From assembly GCA_954871525.1 (NCBI GenBank), contig OX940871.1:16460532-16524531 (forward strand): 64,000 bases of DNA, in the 5' to 3' direction. Source of the DNA: Parietaria judaica (lineage: Eukaryota; Streptophyta; Magnoliopsida; Rosales; Urticaceae). The notes below the pieces were generated by a model. It was not told the DNA's origin. It searched no databases and worked only from the letters and a program-made list of their open reading frames with translations. The translations under genes were made by a program, and so were the position numbers. Shown piece by piece: positions 37,101-48,414 of the stretch. Numbering within the stretch: the first letter of the stretch is position 1; each line of letters starts with the position of its first letter.

Positions 37101-38528
37101 TTGGTCTGAAATGGGTCTACAAGCTCAAGAAGGACTCAGAAGGCAAGGTTCTCAAGCACAAGGCCAGATTGGTTGCAAAGGGCTACGTGCAGAAACAGGG
37201 AATAGACTTTGAAGAGGTCTTTGCCCCCGTAGCCAGACTCGACATGGTCAGGCTCATCCTAGCCGTCGCAGCTCACCGAGGCTGGAAAATCCATCACCTG
37301 GACGTCAAATCGGCGTTCTTGAATGGTGAACTAGAAGAAGAAGTCTACGTTGCTCAGCCAGAAGGCTTCGTCGACAAGACCGCCGAGCACAAGGTGTACA
37401 AGCTGTCAAAAGCTCTTTATGGATCGCGACAAGCACCACATGCATGGAACACTCGACTCGACAGATGTATGAAGAGTCTCGGTCAAGAAGTGCTCCCAGG
37501 AGCAAGTGGTCTACACGAGGAACAATCGAGGCGAGGCCCTCATCGTCGGTGTGTACATCGACGATCTGATCGTGACCTGATCCAGGGCAGAAGGCATAAA
37601 TGGATTCAAAAAGCAGATGATGAGGGAGTTTGAGATGAGCAACCTCGGACTACTCTCATACTACCTTGGCATCGAGGTCGATCAGAAGAATGAATCCGTC
37701 ACGCTGAAGCAGTCATCTTACGCGATGAAAATTTTGAAGCAGTTCAAGATGGCAGACTGCAACCCGAGCAAGTATCCGATGGAACCGAAGTTAAAGCTCG
37801 GGAAAGATGCAGAAGGCACCCTAGTGGATCCCACGGAGTACAGACGTGTCGTCGGGTGTTTGAGGTACCTAACTCATACCCGACCGGACATCTCATATGC
37901 AGTTGGCATAGTGAGTCGTCACGTGGAGAAGCCTACCGGTTTACACCAGCAGGCTGTGAAGCACATCCTTCGTTACGTAAAGGGAACGACGAGTTATGGG
38001 ATCCAGTACAGAAGAGGGAGTGGAGCTGAAGAACTAGTCGGTTTTACTGACAGTGACCTAGCCGGTGATGTCGATGACAGGAAAAGTACTGGGGGAATGG
38101 CGTTTTACCTCAACGGGAATCTGATCACCTGGCAGTCACAGAAGCATAAATTTGTGGCCTTATCGTCTTGCGAAGCGGAGTTTATGGCAGCGACCGCAGC
38201 GGCGTGTCAAGCATTATGGCTCAAAAATTTATTGAGCGAAGTGACCGGAGCTGAGCAAAATCCAGTGACTCTGTACGTCGATAACAAGTCTTCGATTGCA
38301 TTGATGAAAAACTCAGTATTTCATGGACGCAGCAAACACATCGACACCCGCTTTCACTTTATTCGCGAGTGTGTGGAGAACCGAGAGATCATCGTGGAAT
38401 TTGTCAGCACCAGAGAACAACGAGTTGACATTCTCACCAAGGCTCTAGCAAGAGTCAAGTTCGCGGAGATTCGAGAAATGCTCGGCGTGAATAGCCTCGA
38501 GCCAAGTCAAGCTTACGGGGGAGAATAA
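34199..38528 (+). pseudogene. Copia gag-pol polyprotein with multiple lesions
   Basis: Gag starts MGDLQIVGGIKKLNSNNYN at 34199. The frame shifts near 34805-34815, in a GA-rich stretch, before an Arg/Gly-rich region and the CCHC knuckle (CYDCQKIGHYASEC). Protease is WYLDNGASNHMTG. In-frame stops occur at 35872-35874, about 35935 and 36241-36243, through the pre-integrase and integrase region. Further frame changes follow near 36330, 36740 and 37480. Reverse transcriptase ([28 protein letters not shown] in a shifted frame near 37553) and RNase H (FTDSDLAGD; YVDNKSSIAL) are recognisable, and the last frame ends at 38528. The element is dead for autonomous movement. Confidence 0.88.
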
Positions 38529-38860
38529 AGTGGATAAGCTTGAACCTTATCTCTAACAAGTTGTAGTTAGTTTGCTTAGCTACTTGCTGACGTTTATTTT
38601 CTTGCCTATCAAGGATATGTAAGGATAGATTTGTAATTTCCTAAGCAAATGTGAGCCTATATAAAGGACTCTCACTAGTGTTGTTTGTACCCACCTCTCA
38701 CTTTTACAATCAGAGAAAGAATTCTCCAGCTCTCCATATTAACATATATATATATATATATAATATTATATATATATATTAGAGAGAAAACGTGGGTGGT
38801 GCTCTAAGGTTTTATTTTATTATACTTTGTGGCAAAAGTTTCACATAGTTGGAACTAACA
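38526..38860 (+). repeat. 3' LTR of the nested Copia element
   Basis: It begins TAAAGTGGATAAGC immediately after the polypurine tract and ends GGAACTAACA. It contains a longer AT microsatellite than the 5' copy. Confidence 0.8.
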
Positions 38861-39122
38861 TAACATCGGTGTACGGTTTATTCATTCACTCACTAATTGA
38901 CATAAAAAAAAATAACGAACGTTCTTATAATAAAGTTGTCGATTATAAATTAGCACATATTTTTTTTATTTGTCATTTTTTTTTATATTACTAATTACCA
39001 CATTCTCAAATTTCAAATCTTAAACTGAGATATATATAGTACGTTATTATTGATTATATAGATTTTTTTCTTAAGGGCCTTAAATCCCGCCTAGGGCCCT
39101 CGTAAAGTCAAGGCCAACCCTG

Positions 39123-39616
39123 ACAAAGATTATATGTACTCGCATTACAAGATATTTATCACGGTAAGAACAACCACCACTATTGGCCGCAGGCACTCTC
39201 AGCCAAGATTACATATATATATTACGCAATTTCTGCGATTGAACCCAAACCTCATGAAGAGTCTTATTTTAGTGGATTTACCCACTGGGCCAACAAGCTT
39301 GATTTATTTAGTAATTTTCTTGTTGAACTTTGAGATTTTGCTTTAATATAGATATATAAATTAATTTTAGATGTAATTAAAAGGGAATCAAATTGCCTTC
39401 GATGCCCGTGCGCCTTAAAAATGCACAAATTCAATTAATTAATTCAAAACTGAAAAATACTTTTGTTTATTATTTGAAAAGCATACGGATTGGGTTAATA
39501 CGAAGAATTTAAAGGGTTGAGAGACATTAAAACTAATGCATATTTAATTTGTAAGATAAACACTTGAATGAGACAATAAGCAGATTAATTTTAAAAAACA
39601 TAGTCTATCTAAAAGA
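39123..39616. other. AT-rich spacer without a recognisable gene
   Basis: It begins with the hAT right target duplication (ACAAAGAT). Only short frames without family similarity occur. Confidence 0.5.
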
Positions 39617-39988
39617 GGGTAATTTGCGGCAAAAGTAGTCAACTTGTGCCCATTTAGACGTTTATGTAGCCAATGCGATTTAATGTTGGCAATAGTATCC
39701 AATGTTCCTTAAGTATGTTTCGAAATAATTTCCATCTAATTAATCTTGACACCGTTAGTCAACGGATGACGTATGTGGCTCGAAAAATATGTGGCATGCC
39801 ACGTGGGCGTCCGCGTGGTGGTCAACCGTGCCACGTCATCAGTTGACTAACGGTGTCAAAATTAATTAGATGGAAATTATTTCGAAACATACTTAAGGAA
39901 CATTAGATACTATTGCCAACATTAAATCGCATTGGCTACATAAACGTCCAAATGGTCACAAGTTGGCTACTTTTGCCGTAAATTACCC
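39617..39988. mobile_element. Foldback MITE, copy 1 (MULE-like)
   Basis: Two arms of about 165 bp are inverted copies: 39617 starts GGGTAATTTGCGGCAAAAG and 39988 ends with its complement. The centre (about 39785-39830) contains GTGGCATGCCACGTGG. The flanks TCTAAAAGA and TTTAAAAAA agree at seven of nine positions, which suggests a 9-bp duplication as made by Mutator-type transposases. No coding capacity. Confidence 0.85.
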
Positions 39989-42279
39989 TTTAAAAAATTA
40001 AGATATGAGAATCCTTTTGATCTAAATATACAAGCTATATTTCAAAAGCAATCCTTTTTTATATATAGTCGATTTAAAATTATAAATTACATTTTCCAAA
40101 ATAATAAATGACTTGCTTAGTATCCACTTGCAATTAAATTAGACAATTTTTTTCATTTAAATAATTAAAATACCTCAAAAAATTTAGAAATGAGAATTGG
40201 TGTAGGACGTATACTTGCATGAAGCATGCAAATTAAAGCAAAGATCCTTTCTATCTTTTCCAATTATTTTAGGATATATTATTTATTGCTAATTGATTCA
40301 AAGTTTTATTTTGATTTTTCATACTATAAAAATAGTAATTATTTGGTCATCAATAGGTCTTAATGTCATTGCTTGTTTTAGGAAGGTAGGTTTTGATATT
40401 TTCTTTATATTTGTAATTCAAATAAGGGATTATATTAGTTTATGATGATATGGAAAACGAGCTTTTGTTTGTGAAGTCGAGTTTTACCTCGCAAAGACGT
40501 GTTCTTCGTGTTCAACATAATCCCGTTCTACATCAGTTGATATCAGAGCCATTCGTTTTTGTACAGAGCACCAAAGAAGCGAGCCGGTCACGACGCTTTC
40601 GTAGGGGATATGGTGAGACGAGAAAAGGTTGGCGGATTGTGTGATCAGGTGGAATTGCTGATCCGTCAAATGACTGTAGTGATGCAGAATCAAACGGCGC
40701 AACGACGCCTAGACGAATCAAACACACGGAGGATGACGCAGTGCCGGTGCAACGTTTTCGGGAGCCTTGGGCGAAAAGTTAAACGAGGCATATTTTTTAA
40801 TTTTTTAACAATAGTTATTTGATAAAACATAATATGTTTAAATACAAATATCTATCATTTTCCCACTAAAACATGTTCTTTTCTTGATTTTCTACTGACC
40901 ATCTTCATGACCCGGTAAATATTTTCTTCTAGACATTCTTCAAACAAGACAGCAACAAAAAAAATTTATCACATAATAAAAAAGTATATGAAGGAAAGAT
41001 ATAACCTACTTTTATGTAGGGTTGGTCAATTAGGGGGGAATCTACTGTTTTTTGAATTGCTTAAGTATATGTAGGGTTGGTCAATTATGTTATAGCTTTG
41101 GGGTTCTAATTGGTCGGGCTCGGTCCAGTCCGGTCCATAATTAGGTTGTCATCCCTTGGATTCACACGGAGGATGTTTGAATTGAAGCTCAAAAAACATC
41201 GATATAGTCATGATCTGAGCTAAATTGTTTGCAGCTCTAACATTCTAAGTTGATAGTTTTATTGACAATGTTCCGTTTGTTCCCTGCTCGGTGGAATCTC
41301 GGAATGCATTTAGACTATTTATGGAGTGCAAAATATAGCAATATTTTATGATATATATGGTTCATTATTTCGTAAGACCCTCGCTAGTTCGTTATTGTTA
41401 TTTCCATGAAATGAAAAATCACAAGTACAAATTTGGATTCTTTAATACAAGAGCAATAGAGGAGGATAATGTTATTGATGAATTTTGTTTCTATAGAGAG
41501 AATATTCTCTATGAACTATCTAGAGTTGTCCTTAATGAATAGTTATCCTAGCAATTAATATATTTATTATTTTAATAAAAATTGGATTTTTCCTATAAAA
41601 AAAAACAAATTTTTGAAAGAGGAAACGGAACAAAACAAACACAATGTGGCAAAATATACCTTGCATAGCTGATCATGTGTTATTCTAAAAACACAAAATA
41701 AGTGTTTGAGCTAACTCAACAAGTAATTGAACTAGTGACATGTCATTTGAAAGTGTAAAGTGAAGGTGAGATAATGTTATTTCTTATTGTCGCACTGCCA
41801 CTCAGTGCGGAGTCGTCGGGCTTGGGCTAGTGGTACGAGTATCAAATTCGTTTTCCAGAAACTCTCTCTTTGATAGGAACACTGGGTTCGTATCACTCTT
41901 TCTATGAATTTTTTTAGAAATTTGGTTTTGTCTCTTTCGTTCTTCACAAACGTCTTTATGTGTAGTGAATAAGGTTTGTCATATCATCTTGCACTGTAGA
42001 ACTTTAGACGTTTCTAAAAAAAATGCTTAAAATACTATAAATATATATATATATTTTCATGCGTAATTCAAGTTCGAACGTGTTCTATCTCTCATAAATT
42101 TCTAAAAACCAAGACCATTACGAGGGCGGATAACCCTTAAAACCAAACTTCTCACATCACCATCCGGTACCAACTAGTTAAAATTGATCTAAATTCAAAT
42201 TGGTGAACCATAGAAAACTCCATATTTATACCACAGTATTAATTTGTATGTGTGTTTGTGTACAATATAATGCATCTTA
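39989..42279. other. AT-rich intergenic DNA with a possible retrotransposon relic
   Basis: I see no intact gene. At about 40440-40790 a stretch richer in GC includes TTGATATCAGAGCCA, similar to a Met-tRNA primer site. It is followed by a short frame with Gln/Arg-rich sequence (VELLIRQMTVVMQNQTAQRR) that resembles the start of a Ty3/Gypsy gag. This is weak evidence for an old retrotransposon fragment. Confidence 0.4.
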
Positions 42280-42837
42280 TTATGTTGTGATTGTGATTTT
42301 GGGAGAGCGATCGAACATTGCCACATCGAAATTCGACAGCACACCACGACCACTCTCGAACCTCTTCATCTCACCCAAAGAAGGAACTTTCATCCCAACT
42401 CCACTCACCTTCTTCTTCTTCTTCTTCTTCTCATAGTCAAAGTCAACCCTTTTTGTTCCTTTGACACACAATCTATGACCACCGCAAATCCACGTGGGCT
42501 TGGGCTTCTTCTTGGTGACTTGGCCCATGCACGAGACCTGAGGAGAGTTGGGCTCTTTGGTGGAGTCGAAGCTAGTGACTCCATTGTTGTTGCTTCTTCT
42601 TCCTCCTCTTCCTCTTGCTTTCATGGGAACCAGAGGGACAGGTGTCGCCTTGTGGGGGCTCGGAGGAGAGCTGAACGGAGAAGTGGGCTTGGGAAGAAGA
42701 AGAAGTAGGAGCAGTTTTGGCAGCTTATTCATGATCCTTGCCTTTGACTTTGAGGCTCTCTCCATTGGATTTCTTTTCTTCAAGCTTTGGCTTTTACCAG
42801 TTATAAAGCAGTCCATGAATTCTATGATGGGAATCAA
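42280..42837 (-). CDS. Small uncharacterised plant protein with SPQVSCMGQV motif
   Basis: Single exon, 185 residues. The conserved part is EPNSPQVSCMGQVTKKK (about residues 95-111), a motif of a family of short plant proteins of unknown function in which a Pro-Ser-Pro-x-Val-Ser-Cys-Met-Gly-x-Val core is followed by basic residues. Upstream is a Lys/Arg-rich N terminus with a Leu run (KLLLLLLLPKP) and a Pro/Ser-rich segment. Downstream are a lysine run (EKKKKKKK, encoded by a CTT repeat at about 42412-42430) and a C-terminal KVPSLGEMKRFESGRG block that also looks conserved. I do not know its function. The start could instead be the Met at residue 25 (MERASKSK). It is AT-poor compared with its surroundings, as expected for a real coding exon. 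Confidence 0.7.
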   Translation of the reverse strand: MIPIIEFMDCFITGKSQSLKKRNPMERASKSKARIMNKLPKLLLLLLLPKPTSPFSSPPSPHKATPVPLVPMKARGRGGRRSNNNGVTSFDSTKEPNSPQVSCMGQVTKKKPKPTWICGGHRLCVKGTKRVDFDYEKKKKKKKVSGVGMKVPSLGEMKRFESGRGVLSNFDVAMFDRSPKITITT

Positions 42838-43825
42838 CGGGCAAATAAAAACAAGGTTTCGTTGACTTTTAAACTAGTTGATTTGTTCGATGCCGGCGTG
42901 TTTTATTGCAATGGAGTTTAGTCACACTGCCGGCTAAACTACCAAGAGTTTTCACGTCACAGCGATTTCTAGAGTAATAAGACATATTCATTTCAGAAAA
43001 TAAAAAATGTTGTGGTTGACAATCTTATATATAATAAAATATGAAAAATTTACGTTGATACAAGGTATTAAATTTTCCGAATATCTATCGGCAACCCATC
43101 GAAAATCTTTTTGCGAGGATATGCGAAACGATATATCCATCGGCACACCCATAGACATACACATCAACATACTCATCGACAAGCGATATATCCGTAAAAT
43201 GCGAAGCGCGAAACGACATAGGCAAACGGTATTTAAAACATTGGTTGATTAGAGGCCCATGCAGTTTTGTGTTTTTATATATAGTTGTTGGGCCTCTCTT
43301 TTTGAAGCTCTTTGGGCCGATGTCGCTTCTTCCAGTTTTTTAATTCAAATATCTCACTTTAGTCCTATATAATAAATGTGAAAAAAAAGAATCGTCAAGA
43401 ATCTTATGATACGATTCAAATATCTAGCTAAATGAACCTGTATTTGTGGTAAAAATATTACAGTTGATTTGAGTTACCGTAAAGTGTGTCGAAACGTCGG
43501 AACACTTAAGAGGAGCGTTATTATCTAATTATCGAGATTATTCTGACGTTCGAACAATTATGTAAAACAGTTATATTGATTATGATCGTTACAAATATTG
43601 AATTCAATTTATAATGTTTTGTAGTAATTTTTAATCAAGTATTTTTTAAATAAGCCATGCACCAATGAAAAAATTCAGAGGATATTGTGACAAATTAAAG
43701 TTCAAGGACCAAAGAGAAAAGAATTATGGGATCACTTCTAGTTCTACCAAAGTACCAATCATTTCACTAAAACCTCATCATCAGATACACTCATTACGAT
43801 AGTAACCAATGAAATTGGACCCTTA
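42838..43825. other. Intergenic DNA without a recognisable gene
   Basis: Presumed promoter of the small gene on its left side; otherwise AT-rich. Only short unsupported frames are present. Confidence 0.5.
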
Positions 43826-44214
43826 GGGTAATTTGTGGTAAAAGTATATATATCTTACCACTTAGAGCTATTTAGTTTTTATGTTAGTTTCTTGGTGGCA
43901 CATTCTTTTAACAAATTAGTCCTTTGAGAATTAAAAATTAGCTTTTGACGTTAAAATTGAGAAAAAAGTAAAAAAGTAAAAAAAAAAAAAATTACAGCAA
44001 ATATTTGTACGAAAAAATTTACATTTTTTGTAAAAAAAAAATTGTACATTTGATATTTTAACGTCAAAAGCTAAATTGTAGTTTCTAAAGAATAATTTAT
44101 TAACAAAATGACAACATATATACGTGTGCGGCTGCGCAACAAAAAAAAAATAAAAAAATAAGAACTTAATCGCTTTAAGTGGTAAGAAATATATACTTTT
44201 GCCGCAAATTATCC
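43826..44214. mobile_element. Foldback MITE, copy 2
   Basis: The left end GGGTAATTTGTGGTAAAAGT and the inverted right end ACTTTTGCCGCAAATTATCC match, and pairing continues through CTTACCACTTA. The ends are the same type as those of the elements at 39617 and 55141. The centre is A/T-rich with long A-runs. It lies about 460 bp upstream of the prolyl 4-hydroxylase start codon. Confidence 0.75.
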
Positions 44215-44319
44215 AATTATTTATTAGAATAGTTAACCTCAACCAAACAAAATATAGATTCTATCTAACTACAATAAGACTCTTCATGGGGTATTGGGTT
44301 CATCACTTGAGACGCAGAA

Positions 44320-44321
<2 letters not shown>

Positions 44322-44360
<39 letters not shown>
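44322..44360. repeat. AT microsatellite
   Basis: An uninterrupted (AT)n tract of about 38 bp upstream of the prolyl 4-hydroxylase gene. Such tracts vary in length between individuals. Confidence 0.9.
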
Positions 44361-44361
<1 letters not shown>

Positions 44362-44672
44362 CTTGACCGATAGTGTATGCGACCAATAGTGCCGGTTGTT
44401 CTTACGGGAAAATATATATTGTAGTACGAGTACATATAATCTTTGCCAAGAATACTATTCCATTAAAAAAAATGGATTCTATCTTTCCTGTGAGAAAATT
44501 AGATGAAATAAATAAATAAATAATTAAATTAAATTAAATGTAAGTAAACATTAAAAAACAAAAGCAAAGAAAACTCATAGCAAGTAGAATTGAAAGTCGT
44601 CTCGTCACCGATCAAGAACGCACGGACTTGCTCGCTTCTCTGTCACTTCCAGATCGATCTCCGTGCTCGGCA

Positions 44673-46663
44673 ATGGCGAAGCCACGGCACTCCAGGTTCC
44701 CGGCGCGCAAGTCGCCGTCGTCGTCAACGCTCATCTTCACGATGCTCGTCATGTTCAGTTTCGTCGTCCTCATCCTCGTCGCCCTCGGCATTCTCTCCTT
44801 GCCTAGCGCCTCCGGCGACTCGCGGAAGGCCAACGATCTCAGCTCCATCGTTCGCAAGAGCACTGACAGGTGACCGCAAAGTGCCCAATTTCGCTTCCGA
44901 AGTGTAGGTTGATCTCGATAATTAAGCTTTTCTTCTTCTGTGATGGCAGTGATGGTGATGAGGGAAAAGGCGAGCGTTGGGTCGAGGTCATCTCATGGGA
45001 GCCTAGAGCTTTCGTTTACCACAATTTCTTGGTGAGCTTTTCTAAGATCCTTTTCTTTTTTGTAACATTAATTGTTTGGAGCTGCAATGGTGTGGGAATG
45101 TGGTTCAATTTCGCAGTCTCCGTTTCGTCTGAGATGAGATTATTACCGATTCGATTCGTGGTGGAAGTTTGGTGAATTACTAGGATTGGATCATCGTAAA
45201 TAGAGCGCCTTATTATGTTGCTAAACCTACAAAATTCTTGAACTAAGACGATTAATACGCAGTATTTAATTGCTCGATCGTAGATAACGTGGTTGCGATC
45301 GAATCGTGTATCTGAGTAGACAATCTCAGCGCTTTTCTGTCCTCTTGATCTATGGTTCATTAATATTGAAATAAGGTGTTTGGATGAGAGAACAAACGCC
45401 CCTTAGGTTAACACTGGAGATGCATCTATTCGCTAAATGACACGAGTTCTGTTCAGCGACGCGCAAGACTATATCTTGGATGACAACGGGATTTGATGGC
45501 GAAACAATTGTAATTCTAGATGTCTTACTTTGTTCTGATCACGTTCGATGAGGCTTCTTTGAACTCCATTCAGTTCAGCATTTTAATAAATCTCGGTATT
45601 CTTAGTCTAGAGCGCTGACATGTTTGGTTGAATTGGCAGACCAAAGAGGAGTGTGAATATCTCATCGATCTGGCGAAGCCTAAAATGAAAAAGTCAACAG
45701 TTGTCGACAGTGAAACTGGAAAGAGCAAAGATAGCAGGTCCTTTCACTTATAAACTTTCTTAGTGTTTCCTTTTATTTTGGTTAATTAGAGTGTAGCTAG
45801 CTCCTTATAGTTTTGTCTAATAGGGCTGTTTTCTAATATTTTTAGAGTCCGTACAAGCTCGGGAACATTCTTGACGAGAGGACGTGACAAAGTTATAAGG
45901 ACTATTGAAAAAAGAATTGCTGATTTCACCTTTATACCCGCCGGTATGCATGCAATTTTACTCTCTCCGTCTCTGTTCTTTTTTCTGCCGACACTATGTT
46001 AGATTTTGGTTGAGTCCATACAAGCTAGAGCCGTTACATGACCGTGAATGTAATTTTCAGATCACGGGGAAGGACTTCAAATTCTTCATTATGAAGTTGG
46101 GCAGAAGTATGAGCCTCACTATGACTACTTCTTGGACGAATACAACACGGTCAATGGTGGTCAGCGAATGGCTACGCTTCTTATGTACCTGTGAGTAACC
46201 TCAATGTCATGCTCAAATCTCAAGAACGAAATCGCTATAAATATTAGAGCTTGTAGTGTTCTGATGTCTTTTTATTTCTATGGTTGTACAGATCAGATGT
46301 GGAAGAAGGAGGTGAGACAGTATTCCCTGCCGCAAAAGGAAACATCAGCTCGGTGCCGTGGTGGAATGAGCTATCTGATTGTGGTAAAAAGGGACTTTCT
46401 GTCAAACCTAAGATGGGCGACGCCTTACTTTTCTGGAGCATGAAGCCCGACGCGTCTCTAGACTCGTCCAGTTTACATGGTACGCCACCTCGAAAAATGC
46501 ATTTCTCGAGCTTCATATTTAATAATGATCTCTTTTCATATTTGGGGTTGTGTCACAAATTACAGAGCATTAATTGTGATAAATTTCAGGTGGGTGTCCT
46601 GTGATTAAAGGGAATAAGTGGTCAAGTACTAAATGGATGCGGGTCAACGAGTACAAAGCTTAA
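44673..46663 (+). CDS. P4H: Prolyl 4-hydroxylase (2-oxoglutarate/Fe(II) oxygenase)
   Basis: Seven exons, 44673-44869, 44950-45031, 45640-45737, 45846-45943, 46061-46190, 46292-46479 and 46590-46663, join in frame to 288 residues, the usual length for plant P4Hs. A basic N terminus and one hydrophobic segment (about 19-41) make it a type II membrane protein of ER/Golgi. The catalytic core has iron ligands H178 and D180 (EPHYDYFLDEY) and H264 (SSSLHGGCP), and the 2-oxoglutarate lysine K274 (KGNKW), ten residues after the distal His. It hydroxylates prolines of cell-wall proteins such as extensins and arabinogalactan proteins. No lesion was seen. An upstream in-frame ATG (44628) exists, but the Met at 44673 fits the family start. 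Confidence 0.93.
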
Positions 46664-46682
46664 CTGCCAAAGGTGATGACCT

Positions 46683-46721
<39 letters not shown>

Positions 46722-48414
46722 TTTTCTTTTTCTCTTCAAAAATTAATAGTAAAAGTCACAATTAATTATTTAAGTTTGTTTTAGAAGGCTTTTTTTTTTT
46801 TAATCTGGCCCGGTCCCGCTGATGAGGTTGTAATCCTTACTCTGTTCAATCTACTAATGAAACAGTGAGCCAATAACCATTCCCAAAGAAAGAAGTTTGA
46901 ACCCGGTGAAGATTAGGCAAAAGCTGACCGTCAAAAAATATTTTCTGTAAATTACTCGAGTTCGTTGATTGATTTTGATCGGTTTTTTATTTCTCGAGTT
47001 CGTTGATTGATTTTGTATTCCAGGTTAAAGAAACGGAAGCTTTCAAGATTCGCAAACGAGCAAGAGCATCAACACCTAAAATTCACACCCCTCAAGAGTT
47101 TATTTGTTATACTGTAGCTCTGCTAATTCACATTTTTGTTTTGAGTTATTTCTTATGTTCTTTTTTTAGAACTTCAACCTTAATAAGATTATTTATAAGT
47201 TATCTTTTTTTTTATTTACACTCAATCAGGTTTAGGAATTGAATGGTAATTTATTTTTGTCTGTTGTAACTGTTTGAATGAGAACTTGTATTTAAATATA
47301 CATATACACATATATATATATATATTAGTTTTCTTTTAATGCTAACACGGATATAGTATGACCGGAAATCAGTTCTCACGACCGGAGTGTCGCTAAATCA
47401 TCACCTGATTTCAGAGATATTAAACTTTGTGAATGATTATCGACTATTTTTTCATTGCGTAGCGAAAAACTATTGACTCACTCTAATGTATGTGTCTACA
47501 AAAGAGCAATTTCGTTATATCAGTTTTGTTGAGCTTCAAAAATACAAACGCCAATATCATTTGAAACATGTCAGCCTGCTCTCGATCTCTGACGGAAACT
47601 TAACGTAGACGTGTACCGCCAATCATGCTTGAGCATCGAAATAGGTTGCTGCATTCTAATGGACACTCCGACGGTGTTGAACAGATCCAGAGCCCAAGTC
47701 GGATCCGTCCCCTCTGAACTTTCGGCTATTAGCGAAGATATAAAGTTCGTGTCGTGATTCGGCTCTAACGGGTGTGTGATTGAGCTGGACTGTAGGAAGA
47801 CTACTTGGCGATTTCTATAGGTATTTTGTGAATGACATAATTATGGAGTTCCTTTTCTCCGATTTTGTTCTGTTCTATCTAAAGAATTGAAGAATTTAGT
47901 TGCTCATTCCATTGCAGCTGAGGCTTTTGCTTTAGAATGCATCCTTCTTATTTTAGAATGCATCATTTTTTTCCAAAAACTTATTAGTATACCCGTCGAT
48001 TATCGGTATAGCCACGTATCTAATCGACGGAATCAATTTTGAAATTTTACATAAATTCCATCAAATTACCCGTAATCGAAACACACTTCTTACATCATTT
48101 TCATATTTAAGTTGACTTAATATTCTAAGACAAATAATGCAAATACGATAAGCTCAGATTAGACAAAATGAAAAACAAAATCTAACATTAAAGCAGAAGT
48201 TTGTACTACAAACAAATACCCCCCAAAACTCTAAAAAGTAAAACTCAACTTAGCGAATATCCGATGATTATTGCTATTTTTTATTCTCTACTCTTCTCTT
48301 GCTAGTACATCAGAGTTCCTTATTCGAAAATAGTTGAGGGAGAGAAGAGTCAACCGAATGCGACCCGTTGACTGCAGTGCCGCCCGAACAAAACGCCAGC
48401 TGGCGGCGTCTAAT
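46664..48414. other. 3' flank of P4H and spacer to the aconitase gene
   Basis: It contains the P4H 3' UTR and an AT microsatellite at about 46687-46720. A direct repeat TTTCTCGAGTTCGTTGATTGATTTTG occurs in part near 46960 and 46990. The stretch up to 48414 should also contain the aconitase 3' UTR. No further gene was seen. Confidence 0.5.

Larger units (their letters stand above)
33714..38860 (+). mobile_element. Degenerate Copia retrotransposon nested in the hAT element
   Basis: LTRs lie at about 33714-34041 and 38526-38860, with a Met-tRNA primer site (34044-34056) and a polypurine tract ending GGGGGAGAA at 38525. The internal gag-pol has several frameshifts and stops. The LTRs differ mainly in AT-repeat length plus a few substitutions. 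The left copy has 14 bases (starting TGTTAG) that are missing from the start of the right copy. I could not find a convincing 5-bp target duplication. Confidence 0.88.
32616..39122. mobile_element. hAT-like transposon interrupted by a Copia element
   Basis: The left end CAGGGCCGGCCTT and the inverted right end AAGGCCAACCCTG form an imperfect terminal repeat. They are flanked by 8-bp sequences TCAAAGAT (32608-32615) and ACAAAGAT (39123-39130), which match at seven of eight positions as expected for a hAT target duplication. No hAT transposase motif was seen in the remaining host-element sequence (32616-33713 and 38861-39122, about 1.4 kb), so it would be non-autonomous. A Copia element is nested inside. 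It is the older of the two insertions. Confidence 0.65.
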
